64,000 nucleotides of DNA from Gammaproteobacteria bacterium. GTDB taxonomy: Bacteria; Pseudomonadota; Gammaproteobacteria; Xanthomonadales; Wenzhouxiangellaceae. Under the pieces are notes generated by a model that was given only the letters and a program-made list of their open reading frames with translations, was not told the origin of the DNA and made no database searches. This document shows, piece by piece, positions 34,443 through 44,845 of this stretch. The stretch lies in the NCBI GenBank assembly GCA_021772975.1, contig JAJFKY010000016.1:310001-374000 (forward strand). The letters are read 5' to 3'. A program made the position numbers and the translations under genes. The stretch's first letter is position 1, and each line of letters starts with the position of its first letter.

Positions 34443-37372
34443 TGGTTTCCCTGCAACCCGAACAAGTCCTGGAGGACAAGCTGGTCGCTCAACTCATCGC
34501 GCAGGGCTATGCGCCGGCGGCGGTTACCGATGAGGCGTCGATGCTGGCGAACCTGAAGACACAACTGGAAGTCTTTAATGGGGTAACGCTGACCGGGAGC
34601 GAATTCACCAAGGTGCTGCACCATCTTAATAAGAGTGCCGGGGTGTTTAACAAAGCGAAGACCCTGCGCGACCGGATGCGGCTCGACAAAGAGAACGGCG
34701 AAACGGTTTATCTGGAGTTTTTCGATTCCGTTGATCCGCTGCGCAACCGCTGCCAGGTGACTCAGCAGGTGAAGATGGAGGGCAGCTACAAGAACCGCTA
34801 CGACGTGACCATCCTGGTTAATGGCCTGCCGCTGGTGCAGATCGAACTGAAGCGGCGCGGACTGGAAATGAAGGAAGCTTTTAACCAGATTCAGCGTTAC
34901 CAGAAGCACAGTTTCTGGAGCGGCCAGGGGCTGTTTCATTTTGTGCAAATCTTCGTGGTCAGCAATGGTGTTAACACCAAGTATTATGCCAACGCGCGAC
35001 GACAGTCCTTCAAGCAGACCTTTTACTGGGCGCAGCGGGACAATACCACGATCCGTGAGCTTAAACCCTTTGCGGAAACCTTTCTGAACCGCCAGCATCT
35101 CGGCGGCATGATCGGCAAGTACATCGTGCTCAATGAGACCGATAAAATCCTGATGGTGTTGCGTCCGTATCAATATTACGCCACCGAGGCCATCGTTGAA
35201 CGGGCCAAGCATCCGCCGGCTGAAGATGCCAACGGTTACATCTGGCACACCACGGGCTCCGGCAAGACGCTGACCTCCTTCAAAGCGGCGCAGATTATGA
35301 CCGGCCTGCCGGAGGTGCACAAAGTGGTTTTCTGCGTGGATCGCAAGGACCTGGATTACCAGACGATCAGGGAGTTCAACAGCTACAGCAAAGGCAGTGT
35401 CGACAGCACCGACAACACCAGCAAGCTGGTCAGCCAGTTCATCGATAATACCGAACTGATGGTGACGACCCTGCAAAAGCTGAATACCGCCATCAGCAAG
35501 CCAGCCCACCTGGCCAGAATGGAGCCGCTGCGGGACAAGCGGATCATTTTTATCTTCGACGAATGCCACCGCAGCCAGTTTGGTGAGACCCACCAGCGGA
35601 TCGTCGCCTTTTTTCGCAATCACCAGATGTTTGGTTTTACCGGCACGCCGATCTTCGCTGATAACGCGGCATCGATTTCGTCGAAGTCATCGAGCAAGAG
35701 CAGCCTGGTTAAAGATGGTGCGGGCTTCTATGCGGCCGCTCAAAATCCAGTGAGTGGCCTGAAACGTACCACCAAAGACCTGTTTCACCAGCAATTGCAC
35801 AGTTACGTTATCACCGACGCGATCAAAGATGAGAACGTGCTGAAATTCTCAGTGGAGTATGTGGGGCGCTACCGGCACAAGGAAAAAGACACCGTCGCCG
35901 CCGACATTGAGGTTGAAGCGATCGACACCAGGGAGGTGCTCGAATCGCCGCAACGGCTGGAAAAGATTACCGACTACATTATCGAACATCACCCGATAAA
36001 AACGCGCAACAAACAGTTCACCGCCATGTTCTGCGTCAGCTCAATAGATACACTGATCAAGTATTACGAGCTGTTCGCCGGGAAAAAGCAGGAGGGAAAG
36101 CACAACCTGCGGGTGGCAACGATCTTCAGCTACACCAGCAACGAGCAGGATTCTGATGCCGACGGCATGCTCGATAAGGACAGCGAGATTATCGGCGGCA
36201 AGGTCGGCGATCCGCATACACGCGATAAACTCGACGGCTTTATCGCTGACTACAACGCCATGTTCGGCACCAGCTTTTCCACCAGGGATACGCAGTCTTT
36301 TTACAACTACTACCAGGATATCGCCAAGAAGGTGAAGGAGCAGAAGGTGGATATTCTGCTGGTGGTGAGCATGTTTCTGACCGGGTTTGACTGCAAGACG
36401 CTGAACACGATGTATGTGGACAAGAATCTGCGCTACCACGGTTTGATTCAGGCCTACTCACGGACCAACCGGATTCTCAACGAGGTCAAGAGCCAGGGCA
36501 ATATTGTCGTTTTTCGCAACCTCAAGAAAGCGACTGATGAGGCGGTAGCACTGTTCTCCAACAAGGAGGCCAAAGAAACCATCTTTGTGCCGCCCTACGC
36601 AGAGTATGTGAAGCAATTTAACGCGGTCGTGTTGCAACTGCTGACCCTGGTGCCTACCGTGCGCAGCGTCAAGGACCTGCCGGACGAAGAGGCTGAACTC
36701 GGGTTCGTCAAACTCTTCCGCGAACTGATGCGGTTGCGGAATATTCTCGAATCTTTTTCCGAGTTTGATGACGACGATCTGGCGCTGCCCGGGCAACGCT
36801 TCGTGGACTATCGCAGCGCCTATCTGGACCTCTACGACAAGGTCAAAACGGACAATCAAAAACAGCAGGCATCAATTCTGGATGACGTGGATTTCGAGCT
36901 GGAACTGATTCATCGCGATATCATCAACGTGCAATACATTCTGACCTTGCTGGCACGCCTGTATGACGCTGAGGCGGCCGAGCAGTCGAAGCTCAGGCAT
37001 CAGATTCTGGATGCCGTGGCGGGTGAGATCGAGTTGCGCAGTAAGCGTGAACTGATCCAAAAATTCATTGATAGCACATTGCCCCGGCTTGGCAGTGCCG
37101 CCGAGATTCCCGATTCATTCGAAGACTTCTGGGAACAGCAACGCCGGTCTGCCTTCGACCAACTGGTCAAAGAGGAGCAACTTGATGCTGACAAACTCAC
37201 CAGGGTTATTGACCGCTTCGTCTATACCGGAATGCCGCCGCTGCCCGACCCGGATATCGTCGAGTTGATCAATCGGCCACTCAATGTTCTCGAACGTGGG
37301 CCTGTGAGAAAGCGGGTACGGGCTAAGGTCATGGATTATGTTGATACCTTTATCCACGGAATCGCCGCGTAG
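34442..37372 (+). CDS. hsdR: type I restriction endonuclease and translocase subunit
   Basis: 976 aa from the ATG at 34442; a GTG at 34439 is also possible. The N-terminal nuclease domain has a PD-(D/E)xK core (VQIELKRRG, about 130). The SF2 translocase domain has Walker A TTGSGKTLTS (about 275), Walker B DECHRS (about 375) and motif III GFTGTP (about 398), with motif VI near QAYSRTNRI. The C-terminal helical domain is present, so the protein looks full length. It cleaves unmethylated DNA after ATP-driven translocation, in a complex with HsdM and HsdS. Confidence 0.96.
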   Translation: MVSLQPEQVLEDKLVAQLIAQGYAPAAVTDEASMLANLKTQLEVFNGVTLTGSEFTKVLHHLNKSAGVFNKAKTLRDRMRLDKENGETVYLEFFDSVDPLRNRCQVTQQVKMEGSYKNRYDVTILVNGLPLVQIELKRRGLEMKEAFNQIQRYQKHSFWSGQGLFHFVQIFVVSNGVNTKYYANARRQSFKQTFYWAQRDNTTIRELKPFAETFLNRQHLGGMIGKYIVLNETDKILMVLRPYQYYATEAIVERAKHPPAEDANGYIWHTTGSGKTLTSFKAAQIMTGLPEVHKVVFCVDRKDLDYQTIREFNSYSKGSVDSTDNTSKLVSQFIDNTELMVTTLQKLNTAISKPAHLARMEPLRDKRIIFIFDECHRSQFGETHQRIVAFFRNHQMFGFTGTPIFADNAASISSKSSSKSSLVKDGAGFYAAAQNPVSGLKRTTKDLFHQQLHSYVITDAIKDENVLKFSVEYVGRYRHKEKDTVAADIEVEAIDTREVLESPQRLEKITDYIIEHHPIKTRNKQFTAMFCVSSIDTLIKYYELFAGKKQEGKHNLRVATIFSYTSNEQDSDADGMLDKDSEIIGGKVGDPHTRDKLDGFIADYNAMFGTSFSTRDTQSFYNYYQDIAKKVKEQKVDILLVVSMFLTGFDCKTLNTMYVDKNLRYHGLIQAYSRTNRILNEVKSQGNIVVFRNLKKATDEAVALFSNKEAKETIFVPPYAEYVKQFNAVVLQLLTLVPTVRSVKDLPDEEAELGFVKLFRELMRLRNILESFSEFDDDDLALPGQRFVDYRSAYLDLYDKVKTDNQKQQASILDDVDFELELIHRDIINVQYILTLLARLYDAEAAEQSKLRHQILDAVAGEIELRSKRELIQKFIDSTLPRLGSAAEIPDSFEDFWEQQRRSAFDQLVKEEQLDADKLTRVIDRFVYTGMPPLPDPDIVELINRPLNVLERGPVRKRVRAKVMDYVDTFIHGIAA

Positions 37373-37599
37373 CTAGACACGGTATTGGTCAGGGGCAAAC
37401 GGTTTTAGACGGTTATGCGATCTTTGCTGGATTGCGGTGTCACCGCCGGTAGATCCATATTCAGTTTGCCCGGATGAACCATGCTCTGGTTCAAGACTTA
37501 TCGTCGGTTTACGGCTGCGCCTAAACCGACCTACGATTAACAATCCGGCAGCCGTAGATCGGTTTAGAACCACAGGTTCGTAAACCGACATGCTATTGA
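37373..37599. repeat. REP-like palindromic repeats in the hsdR/SDR gap
   Basis: The hairpin GTCGGTTTA (37503-37511) / TAAACCGAC (37522-37530) is followed by related copies of the arm (ATCGGTTTAGAAC near 37558 and GTAAACCGAC at 37580-37589). The genes on both sides end here convergently, the usual location for REP-type repeats and bidirectional termination. Confidence 0.6.
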
Positions 37600-38424
37600 T
37601 TACTTCTCCTTCCGAAACTGCTTACCCCGTTTACGCACGATATTAATCGCCATCCGCTGCGGCAACCAGTTGGTCAGGCGGGCGATAAAACGGTTGACTT
37701 TGCCGGTGACGAGTACCGTGCGCGGTTTGCTTCTGGTCAGTTCATGCAGTGATTCGCTGACCACCTCATCAGCCGTCATCCACATATACTTGGGCATCTG
37801 CGAGACCTGTTCGCGCACGCCCACCACGTCGTGAAATTCGCTGTAGGTGAATCCCGGGCACAGGGCCTGGACCTTGATGCCCTTGTCTTCATTTTCCAGC
37901 GCCAGCGCTTCGGACATTTTGATCAGAAAAGCTTTGCTGGGTGAATACAGAGTGTGGCTGGCGGGGGCGGGCACCAGTCCGGCCAGGGAGGCAACATTGA
38001 TAATTGAACCCGCGCCCGCGGACTGCATGGCGGGCAGCAGGGCGTAGCAGAGTTCGATCACCGCGATCACCATCACCTGCATAAAATCCTGATGCAGCGG
38101 CCATTCCGATTGGGTCAGGTGGCCGCTGGCGCCGTAGCCGGCGTTGTTGATCAGGGTATGGATGGTGATGTTGTTCGCCCGCAGATCGGCGACGATAGCC
38201 TGCACCGCGTCCGGCTGGGCCAGGTCAGCGGTAATCACGTGAGTGTCGATAGCGTGGGTCTGCCGCAGTTCCGCGGCCAACTGCTCAAGGCGCTGCTGAC
38301 GGCGCGCGGTCAGCACCACATTAAAACCATCCTCAGCCAGTTGCCGGCAGAATTCGGCGCCGATTCCGGCGGAAGCGCCGGTCACCAGTGCCCAGCGTGA
38401 AGGTGATTGTGTCGTTGTTTGCAT
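37600..38424 (-). CDS. short-chain dehydrogenase/reductase
   Basis: 274 aa. The NAD(P)-binding motif TGASAGIG lies near residue 15. NNAGYGASG near 90, catalytic Ser in NVASLAG near 146 and YSPSK (Tyr-x3-Lys) near 160 complete the classical SDR set. A C-terminal basic region (residues about 240-274, RFIARLTNWLPQRM) is an extension seen in DltE/YqjQ-like SDRs. An Arg next to the glycine-rich region (TARRQQR) suggests NADP preference. Substrate unknown. It is convergent with hsdR and divergent from tpiA. Confidence 0.9.
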   Translation of the reverse strand: MQTTTQSPSRWALVTGASAGIGAEFCRQLAEDGFNVVLTARRQQRLEQLAAELRQTHAIDTHVITADLAQPDAVQAIVADLRANNITIHTLINNAGYGASGHLTQSEWPLHQDFMQVMVIAVIELCYALLPAMQSAGAGSIINVASLAGLVPAPASHTLYSPSKAFLIKMSEALALENEDKGIKVQALCPGFTYSEFHDVVGVREQVSQMPKYMWMTADEVVSESLHELTRSKPRTVLVTGKVNRFIARLTNWLPQRMAINIVRKRGKQFRKEK

Positions 38425-38518
38425 TGTTTAAGCCTGTCGGATTAGCTTGTAAGGATAACCTCGGGGGATTATTCTAGCGCGCCCAAGCGCGAATTATCTC
38501 TGACATGGGAGCACGAGT

Positions 38519-39283
38519 ATGAGCAGACGACCACTGGTGGCCGGTAACTGGAAACTGCATGGCGACAAGGTCATGGTGCGTGGCTTGACTGACGCGATCC
38601 TGGATGCACTAACCCCGGAGGGCGTGACCGAAGTGGCGGTTCTACCGCCTTATCCTTATCTCGGACAGGTTCAGGCGTTGCTGGCGGACAGCGAAGTCGG
38701 CGATCGTTTACGGCTGGGTGCGCAGAATGTCAGTGTGCATGGTGAAGGCGCGTTTACCGGCGAGGTCTCGGCGGCGATGCTCAAGGAATTCGGCTGTGAA
38801 TATGTGCTGGTCGGGCATTCCGAGCGCCGCGCGCTGTTCGCTGAGACCGATCAGCTGGTAGCCGACAAGTTTGTCGCCGCCCAGCGTTTCGGTCTGCAGC
38901 CGATTCTGTGCCTGGGCGAAACCCTGGAACAGCGCGAGGACGCCATTACCGAGGCCGTGATTGGCCGCCAGTTAGAGGCGGTGGTGGCCCAGGCGGGCGT
39001 GGCGGCGTTCGAAAACGCGGTGGTGGCGTACGAGCCGGTATGGGCGATCGGCACCGGCCAGACGGCCAGTCCGGAGCAGGCCCAGGCGGTGCATGCGTTT
39101 ATTCGGCGGACAATTGCGGATATGGATGCTAAAATAGGAGATTGTCTGCGCATCTTATATGGCGGCAGTGTCAAACCTGACAATGCCGTGGAATTGTTTA
39201 ACCAGGAAGATATTGACGGTGGTCTGATCGGCGGCGCAGCGCTGAAGGCTTCGGACTTTATTTCCATCTGCCAAGCGCTGTAA
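38519..39283 (+). CDS. tpiA: triosephosphate isomerase
   Basis: 254 aa TIM barrel. The substrate Lys is in GNWKLHG (about residue 13), the catalytic His in VGHSERR (about 98), the catalytic Glu in [12 protein letters not shown] (about 168) and the phosphate loop in YGGSVKPDN (about 215). It interconverts dihydroxyacetone phosphate and glyceraldehyde 3-phosphate. It is followed 22 bases later by secG, a conserved pair in gammaproteobacteria. Confidence 0.98.
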   Translation: MSRRPLVAGNWKLHGDKVMVRGLTDAILDALTPEGVTEVAVLPPYPYLGQVQALLADSEVGDRLRLGAQNVSVHGEGAFTGEVSAAMLKEFGCEYVLVGHSERRALFAETDQLVADKFVAAQRFGLQPILCLGETLEQREDAITEAVIGRQLEAVVAQAGVAAFENAVVAYEPVWAIGTGQTASPEQAQAVHAFIRRTIADMDAKIGDCLRILYGGSVKPDNAVELFNQEDIDGGLIGGAALKASDFISICQAL

Positions 39284-39305
39284 CAGCGCGTCGTCGCAAT
39301 TACTT

Positions 39306-39800
39306 ATGTTGACTGTATTAACAATTGTTCTGGTTTTGATGGCAATCGCTATGATTGCTCTGATTCTGTTGCAGCGCGGCCAGGGCGCCACTGCTGGCGC
39401 GGCCTTTGGTGCCGGCGCCTCCGGCACGGTGTTCGGCGCGCGCGGCGCAAGCTCATTTCTGACCCGTGCGACCGCCTTCCTGGCGTTGTGCGTGTTCGGT
39501 ATCGCGCTGGCCATGGCGGTGATGATTTCCCGGGGCATGGGTCTGGCCGATTCCGAAGGTTTGCAGATTCGCTCGGCGGAACCACGCCCGGATGCGGTGT
39601 TTGATCCGAATCAGCCGGTCACGCTGGAAATCCCTGATACTGATGAGACTATTACCGTCAGCACCGGCGATGGCGATGTGCCGGTGATCACTCAGCAGGC
39701 TGAGTCCGGGGATACTGACGCGGCGGCCGGCTCCGATGAGCCTGCGCCGGCCGGTGAAGAGAATACAGCGTCCGAAGACGATCAGGATGGCGCCAACTAG
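39306..39800 (+). CDS. secG: protein-export membrane subunit SecG
   Basis: 164 aa. Two transmembrane helices (about 3-22 and 52-72) flank the conserved [20 protein letters not shown] and [12 protein letters not shown] segments. SecG joins SecYE and aids SecA-driven translocation. The protein is longer than the usual ~110 residues because of an acidic low-complexity C-terminal tail (about 85-164, rich in Asp, Glu, Ala), which would lie outside the membrane. Its neighbours tpiA and tRNA-Leu are conserved. Confidence 0.95.
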   Translation: MLTVLTIVLVLMAIAMIALILLQRGQGATAGAAFGAGASGTVFGARGASSFLTRATAFLALCVFGIALAMAVMISRGMGLADSEGLQIRSAEPRPDAVFDPNQPVTLEIPDTDETITVSTGDGDVPVITQQAESGDTDAAAGSDEPAPAGEENTASEDDQDGAN

Positions 39801-39850
39801 GCGTTGCCGATCAGGCTTTGATTGAGGCGCTTGAATAAGCATTGGAACTG

Positions 39851-39935
39851 GCCGAAGTGGTGGAATTGGTAGACACGCTGTCTTGAGGGGGCAGTGGCGC
39901 AAGCCGTGCCGGTTCGAGTCCGGCCTTCGGCACCA
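39851..39935 (+). tRNA. tRNA-Leu (anticodon GAG)
   Basis: 85 bases with the CCA encoded. The acceptor stem GCCGAAG pairs with CTTCGGC. The D-arm has TGGTGGAATTGGTAGACAC, the anticodon stem-loop is CTGTC-TTGAGGG-GGCAG, a class II variable arm follows, and the T-loop is GGTTCGAGTCC. The secG/tRNA-Leu order matches E. coli secG-leuU, and here the tRNA is followed by nuoA. Confidence 0.97.
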
Positions 39936-40003
39936 GACAATGTGAATTGACTCGCGCAGCCCGCCAGCATGCTAGTGGCTGTGCAATGATGGAGAGCAGT
40001 TAA

Positions 40004-40357
40004 GTGTTAGCGGATTATTTTCCAATCCTGGTGTTTCTGGGCATCTCGGTGGCACTGGGGGCTATTCTGGTCGTGGTCGGTTCGGTATTGGGGCCGAAGC
40101 GTCCCGGTGACGACAAGATGTCACCCTATGAATGCGGTTTCGAGGCGTTTGAAGATGCCCGCATGAAGTTTGATGTGCGCTACTACCTGGTGGCGATTCT
40201 GTTCATTATTTTCGATCTGGAAATCGCCTTTCTGTTTCCCTGGGCGGTGGTGCTTGAATCCATAGGCTGGACAGGCTTTTGGGCGATGATGGTATTTCTG
40301 GGCATTCTGGTGGTGGGCTTTATTTACGAATGGAAGAAGGGAGCACTGGAATGGTAG
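40004..40357 (+). CDS. nuoA: NADH-quinone oxidoreductase subunit A
   Basis: 117 aa, GTG start with GGAGAG upstream. Three transmembrane helices; the family signature [20 protein letters not shown], with the redox-sensitive Cys, lies near residue 40-60. It is a membrane-arm subunit at the quinone-site interface of complex I. Its last seven bases overlap nuoB. First gene of nuoA-N. Confidence 0.97.
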   Translation: MLADYFPILVFLGISVALGAILVVVGSVLGPKRPGDDKMSPYECGFEAFEDARMKFDVRYYLVAILFIIFDLEIAFLFPWAVVLESIGWTGFWAMMVFLGILVVGFIYEWKKGALEW

Positions 40358-40959
40358 CCGCAAAACCCGTGATAACCGCCCCTTCGAGTGGCTCAGCATT
40401 GGCTGGCTCAGCATCCGGTGGAACAGCTGCCAGCGAAGCATTACCCATGAATGCGCTGGACGACATCCTGCGGCCCGGAGCCGATGACAATCCGGTCCTG
40501 AACCGGGGCTTTGCCACCACCTCGGTGGACGCCCTGTTTAACTGGGCACGCACCGGGTCGATGTGGCCGGTCACCTTCGGGCTGGCCTGCTGTGCGGTAG
40601 AAATGATGCATGCCGGCGCGGCGCGCTACGATCTGGATCGTTTCGGCGTGGTGTTCCGGCCCAGCCCGCGCCAGTCTGACGTGATGATCGTGGCCGGCAC
40701 GCTGGTGAATAAAATGGCGCCCGCGCTGCGCAAGGTCTACGATCAGATGCCTGATCCGAAGTGGGTGATTTCGATGGGTTCGTGCGCCAACGGCGGCGGC
40801 TATTACCATTACTCCTACGCGGTCACCCGTGGCTGTGACCGGGTAGTGCCGGTGGATATTTACGTACCGGGCTGTCCGCCCACCGCTGAAGCGCTGGTGT
40901 ACGGGATTCTGCAGCTGCAGAAAAAAATCCGCCGTACCAACACGATTGCCCGCAGCTAG
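40351..40959 (+). CDS. nuoB: NADH-quinone oxidoreductase subunit B
   Basis: 202 aa from the ATG at 40351, which overlaps the nuoA stop; a start further upstream at 40279 would lie deep in nuoA and is rejected. Cluster N2 ligands are the tandem Cys in LACCAVEMM, the Cys in [10 protein letters not shown] and the Cys in [10 protein letters not shown]. The N-terminal ~30 residues are Ser/Ala-rich and poorly conserved, so an internal ATG ([10 protein letters not shown]) at 40447 is an alternative start. Electron output to quinone. Confidence 0.96.
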   Translation: MVAAKPVITAPSSGSALAGSASGGTAASEALPMNALDDILRPGADDNPVLNRGFATTSVDALFNWARTGSMWPVTFGLACCAVEMMHAGAARYDLDRFGVVFRPSPRQSDVMIVAGTLVNKMAPALRKVYDQMPDPKWVISMGSCANGGGYYHYSYAVTRGCDRVVPVDIYVPGCPPTAEALVYGILQLQKKIRRTNTIARS

Positions 40960-41015
40960 TATTGCCGGAACCGCGGATACCCGTATAACAAGCACCCTTA
41001 TTTAGACGCAAACCT

Positions 41016-41732
41016 ATGACTGAATCACCCAACAGCTTTGCCGAATTGCTGGCAGAAATCCTGGCCGAATATGAGGTGGTGCTGGAAACCGCGCCCAATG
41101 GCGAGCTGACCATACAGGTGCCGGTAACTTACTGGCAGGCCGTGGCGCGCAGTCTGCGCGATGACAAGCGGCTGCATTTTGAACAGCTGATTGATCTGTG
41201 CGGGGTGGATTATCTGGGCTATGGCAACGATGAGTGGGAAACCGAGCAGGTTACTACCGATGGCTTCAGCCGTGGCGTCGATGCGCTGGGACCGGGCCGC
41301 TTCGACTGGCAGCAGCGCCCGGAGGTCCAGGATTTTCCGGAACGCTTCGGGGTAACCGTGCAGGTGCTGTCTGTCCAGCATAACCGCCGCCTGCGGCTGC
41401 GCACCCATCCGGAAGGCGATGCCTTGCCGCTGGTGCCGTCGCTGGTGGAAATCTGGAACTCGGCCAATTGGTTTGAACGCGAAGCTTTTGATCTGTTCGG
41501 GATCGTATTTGAAGGTCACCCTGATCTGCGCCGGATTCTGACCGACTATGGTTTTATCGGCCATCCGTTCCGCAAGGACTTCCCCCTGATTGGTAATGTC
41601 ACCGTGCGTTATGACGAAGATAAACAGCGGGTGGTTTACGTGCCGGTCGAAATTGAGCCGCGCGTGACCGTGCCCAGGGTTATCCGCAGCGATTCCCGCT
41701 ACCTGGAAGCCGGCACCGAGCAGGATGTATAA
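41016..41732 (+). CDS. nuoC: NADH-quinone oxidoreductase subunit C
   Basis: 238 aa, stand-alone and not fused to nuoD as it is in E. coli. The 30-kDa subunit signature [22 protein letters not shown] (residues about 148-169) and the [19 protein letters not shown] segment are intact. Peripheral-arm subunit contacting NuoD. It is followed two bases later by nuoD. Confidence 0.97.
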   Translation: MTESPNSFAELLAEILAEYEVVLETAPNGELTIQVPVTYWQAVARSLRDDKRLHFEQLIDLCGVDYLGYGNDEWETEQVTTDGFSRGVDALGPGRFDWQQRPEVQDFPERFGVTVQVLSVQHNRRLRLRTHPEGDALPLVPSLVEIWNSANWFEREAFDLFGIVFEGHPDLRRILTDYGFIGHPFRKDFPLIGNVTVRYDEDKQRVVYVPVEIEPRVTVPRVIRSDSRYLEAGTEQDV

Positions 41733-41734
41733 GC

Positions 41735-42988
41735 ATGGCTGAGATTCGCAATTACACCATGAACTTTGGCCCCCAGCATCCGGCCGCGCACGGCGTGCTG
41801 CGCCTGATTCTGGAACTGGATGGAGAAACCGTGGTGCGCGCCGACCCGCATGTCGGTCTGCTGCACCGGGGCACCGAAAAACTGGCCGAATCCAAACCGT
41901 TCAATCATTCCATCGGTTATATGGACCGGCTGGATTATGTCTCGATGATGTGCAACGAGCATGCCTACGTGCGCGCCATCGAAAACCTGCTGGAAGTGGA
42001 AGTGCCCGAGCGGGCGCAGTATATCCGCACCCTGTTTGATGAAATTACCCGGGTGCTCAATCATCTGATGTGGATTGGCGCCAATGCGCTTGACCTGGGC
42101 GCGATGACGGTATTTCTATACGCTTTCCGCGAGCGCGAACAGTTAATGGACTGTTATGAAGCGGTCAGCGGTGCGCGGATGCACGCCACTTACTACCGGC
42201 CGGGTGGCGTCTACCGGGATTTGCCCGAAGTGATGCCCAAAATAGCTGAAAGCCGCTGGCGCAAAGGCAAGGACCTGCAGCGTTCCAATGAGTGGCGGGA
42301 AGGCTCGCTGCTGGACTTCATTGAGCAGTTTGCCGATGATTTTGACGGCAAGATCGATGACTATGAAACCCTGCTGACGGATAACCGAATCTGGAAACAG
42401 CGCACGGTCGGGATTGGCGCGGTCAGTCCGGAACGGGCGCTGCAACTGGGCTTCACCGGCCCGATGCTGCGTGGTTCGGGGGTGGAATGGGATCTGCGTA
42501 AGTTTCAGCCCTACGCCAAATACGCCGAGGTCGATTTCGATATCGTGGTGGGCGTGAACGGCGACTGCTACGACCGTTATCTGGTGCGGGTCGAAGAAAT
42601 GCGCCAATCCAACCGCATCATCAAGCAATGCGTGGCCTGGCTGCGCGGCAATCCGGGGCCGGTGATGCCCAAAAACTTCAAGGTGGTGCCGCCTTCACGC
42701 GAAGTAATGAAAAGTGACATGGAAGCCACCATCCATCATTTCAAACTGTTCACCGAAGGCTATTGCGTGCCGCCGGGCGAAACCTATGCGGCGGTGGAAG
42801 CGCCCAAAGGTGAATTCGGCTGTTACCTGATCTCCGACGGCGCCAACAAGCCGTTTCGGGTGCATCTGCGCGCGCCGGGGTTTCCTCATCTGGCGGCGAT
42901 GCATGAAATGATCAAAGGCCACATGCTGGCCGACGTGCCGGCCATTATCGGCACCCAGGATATCGTGTTTGGAGAGATTGACCGATGA
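41735..42988 (+). CDS. nuoD: NADH-quinone oxidoreductase subunit D
   Basis: 417 aa, the typical length. It starts [20 protein letters not shown], which includes the quinone-site His; [12 protein letters not shown] and the C-terminal DIVFGEIDR match the family. It is related to the large subunit of [NiFe]-hydrogenases but lacks the metal-binding Cys residues, as expected. It overlaps nuoE by 4 bases (ATGA). Confidence 0.98.
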   Translation: MAEIRNYTMNFGPQHPAAHGVLRLILELDGETVVRADPHVGLLHRGTEKLAESKPFNHSIGYMDRLDYVSMMCNEHAYVRAIENLLEVEVPERAQYIRTLFDEITRVLNHLMWIGANALDLGAMTVFLYAFREREQLMDCYEAVSGARMHATYYRPGGVYRDLPEVMPKIAESRWRKGKDLQRSNEWREGSLLDFIEQFADDFDGKIDDYETLLTDNRIWKQRTVGIGAVSPERALQLGFTGPMLRGSGVEWDLRKFQPYAKYAEVDFDIVVGVNGDCYDRYLVRVEEMRQSNRIIKQCVAWLRGNPGPVMPKNFKVVPPSREVMKSDMEATIHHFKLFTEGYCVPPGETYAAVEAPKGEFGCYLISDGANKPFRVHLRAPGFPHLAAMHEMIKGHMLADVPAIIGTQDIVFGEIDR

Positions 42989-43524
42989 GCGAGGCTTCAA
43001 TTACACCGCGGATGTCGCCGCAGACCAACGCTGCGGCGGCTGTGCTGACGGATAAAACCAAGGCCACCATCGACCACTGGTTGACTAAATTTCCGGACAA
43101 CCAGGAAGGCCGCCGCTCAGCGGTGATTCAAGCGGTTTATGCTGCCCAGCAGCAAAACGGCGGCTGGCTGAACGAGGCCGTATTAAACGGCGTGGCTGAC
43201 TACCTGGACATGCCGGCGGCGTGGATTTACGAAGTCGCCAGCTTTTATTCGATGTTTGATCTGGAACCGGTGGGCCGCCACAAGATTTCGGTGTGCACCA
43301 ATATTTCCTGCATGCTGCGTGGCGCCGATCAGACCCTGCAGCACATCGAAGACAAGCTCGGTATCAAACTGGGTGAAACCACTGCCGATGGCCGGATTAC
43401 TCTGATTGTTGAGGAAGAGTGTCTGGCGGCCTGCGTGCGTGCGCCGATGATGGTGGTGGATGGCCATTATCACGAAAACCTGACACCGGAAAAAATCGAT
43501 CAGATTCTGGAAGGACTGGAATAA
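42985..43524 (+). CDS. nuoE: NADH-quinone oxidoreductase subunit E
   Basis: 179 aa thioredoxin-like [2Fe-2S] protein (cluster N1a). The four ligands are in CTNISC (two Cys) and EECLAAC (two Cys). The N-terminal helical region has the [20 protein letters not shown] signature. Overlaps nuoD by ATGA and precedes nuoF by four bases. Confidence 0.97.
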   Translation: MSEASITPRMSPQTNAAAAVLTDKTKATIDHWLTKFPDNQEGRRSAVIQAVYAAQQQNGGWLNEAVLNGVADYLDMPAAWIYEVASFYSMFDLEPVGRHKISVCTNISCMLRGADQTLQHIEDKLGIKLGETTADGRITLIVEEECLAACVRAPMMVVDGHYHENLTPEKIDQILEGLE

Positions 43525-43528
43525 CGTT

Positions 43529-44845
43529 ATGGCAGCTGAACACAACGTCTGTTTTGATTTTGATCTGGACAATCTGGCGGACGGGCAACCGGCGCCATGG
43601 ACGCTGGAATCGTATTTGCAACGTGATGGCTATCAGGCCTGGAAGAAAATTCTGGCGGATAAAACGCCGCAGGAAGACATTATCGAACAGGTCAAGGCTT
43701 CGGCTTTACGCGGCCGTGGCGGGGCGGGTTTTCCGACCGGGTTGAAATGGAGCTTTATGCCGCGTTCCGCGCCCGGTCAGAAGTATCTGCTGTGCAATTC
43801 GGATGAATCTGAACCGGGCACCTGTCATGACCGCGACATTCTGCGTTACAACCCGCATGCGGTGATTGAGGGCATGGCGATTGCAGCCTATTCGATGGGC
43901 GCGACGGTGGGTTACAACTACCTGCGCGGCGAGTTTCATCACGAGCCGTTTGAACATCTGGAAGCCGCCCTGCGGGAAGCCTATGAGGCCGGTCTGCTGG
44001 GCAAGGATATCCAGGGTTCGGGCATCGATATGGATATTCATAACGCGCTGGGCGCGGGCGCGTATATCTGTGGTGAGGAAACCGCGCTGATGGAATCGCT
44101 GGAAGGCAAAAAAGGCCAGCCGCGTTTCAAGCCGCCGTTTCCGGCCAATTTTGGTATCTACGGCAAACCCACCACCATCAACAACACCGAAACGCTGGCC
44201 AGTGTGCCGGCCATCATGCGTCGTGGCGCGGACTGGTTTTTGAATATCGGCCGGCCCAATAACGGCGGTCCGAAAATTTTCTCGGTGTCCGGGCACGTCG
44301 AAAAACCCGGCAATTATGAAGTGCCGCTGGGCACGCCGTTCCGGGACTTGCTGGCGATGGCCGGCGGGGTCTGGAAAGGGCGCGAACTGAAAGCGGTGAT
44401 CCCCGGCGGTTCTTCGATGCCGGTGCTGCCGGCCGAAACCATGCTGGAGCTGGATATGGATTTTGACAGCCTGGCCAAAGCCGGTTCCGGGCTGGGTTCG
44501 GGGGCGGTGGTGGTGATGGATGAAACCACCTGCATGGTCAATATGTGTACCCGGATTTCACAGTTTTACAAAGCCGAAAGCTGCGGTCAGTGCACCCCTT
44601 GCAGGGAAGGTACCGGCTGGATGAATCGGGTTCTGAATAGAATTATGGCTGGACGGGCCAGCCTGGAAGACCTGGAGTTGCTGCGCGCCGCCGCCGGACA
44701 GATTGAAGGTCATACCATCTGTGCGTTTGGCGAGGCGGCCGCCTGGCCGGTGCAGGGCATGTTGCGGCACTACTGGCATGAGTTCGAGTATTACGTGAAG
44801 CACAAACGATCGATTATCGACAGCCCGGTGGAGGCAGCGGCATGA
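43529..44845 (+). CDS. nuoF: NADH-quinone oxidoreductase subunit F
   Basis: 438 aa. The NADH site is in [15 protein letters not shown] (about 63-77) and the FMN site in [13 protein letters not shown] and [19 protein letters not shown]. The [4Fe-4S] N3 ligands lie in [12 protein letters not shown] plus a downstream Cys in [13 protein letters not shown]. This is the NADH-oxidising subunit. Overlaps nuoG by ATGA. Confidence 0.98.
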   Translation: MAAEHNVCFDFDLDNLADGQPAPWTLESYLQRDGYQAWKKILADKTPQEDIIEQVKASALRGRGGAGFPTGLKWSFMPRSAPGQKYLLCNSDESEPGTCHDRDILRYNPHAVIEGMAIAAYSMGATVGYNYLRGEFHHEPFEHLEAALREAYEAGLLGKDIQGSGIDMDIHNALGAGAYICGEETALMESLEGKKGQPRFKPPFPANFGIYGKPTTINNTETLASVPAIMRRGADWFLNIGRPNNGGPKIFSVSGHVEKPGNYEVPLGTPFRDLLAMAGGVWKGRELKAVIPGGSSMPVLPAETMLELDMDFDSLAKAGSGLGSGAVVVMDETTCMVNMCTRISQFYKAESCGQCTPCREGTGWMNRVLNRIMAGRASLEDLELLRAAAGQIEGHTICAFGEAAAWPVQGMLRHYWHEFEYYVKHKRSIIDSPVEAAA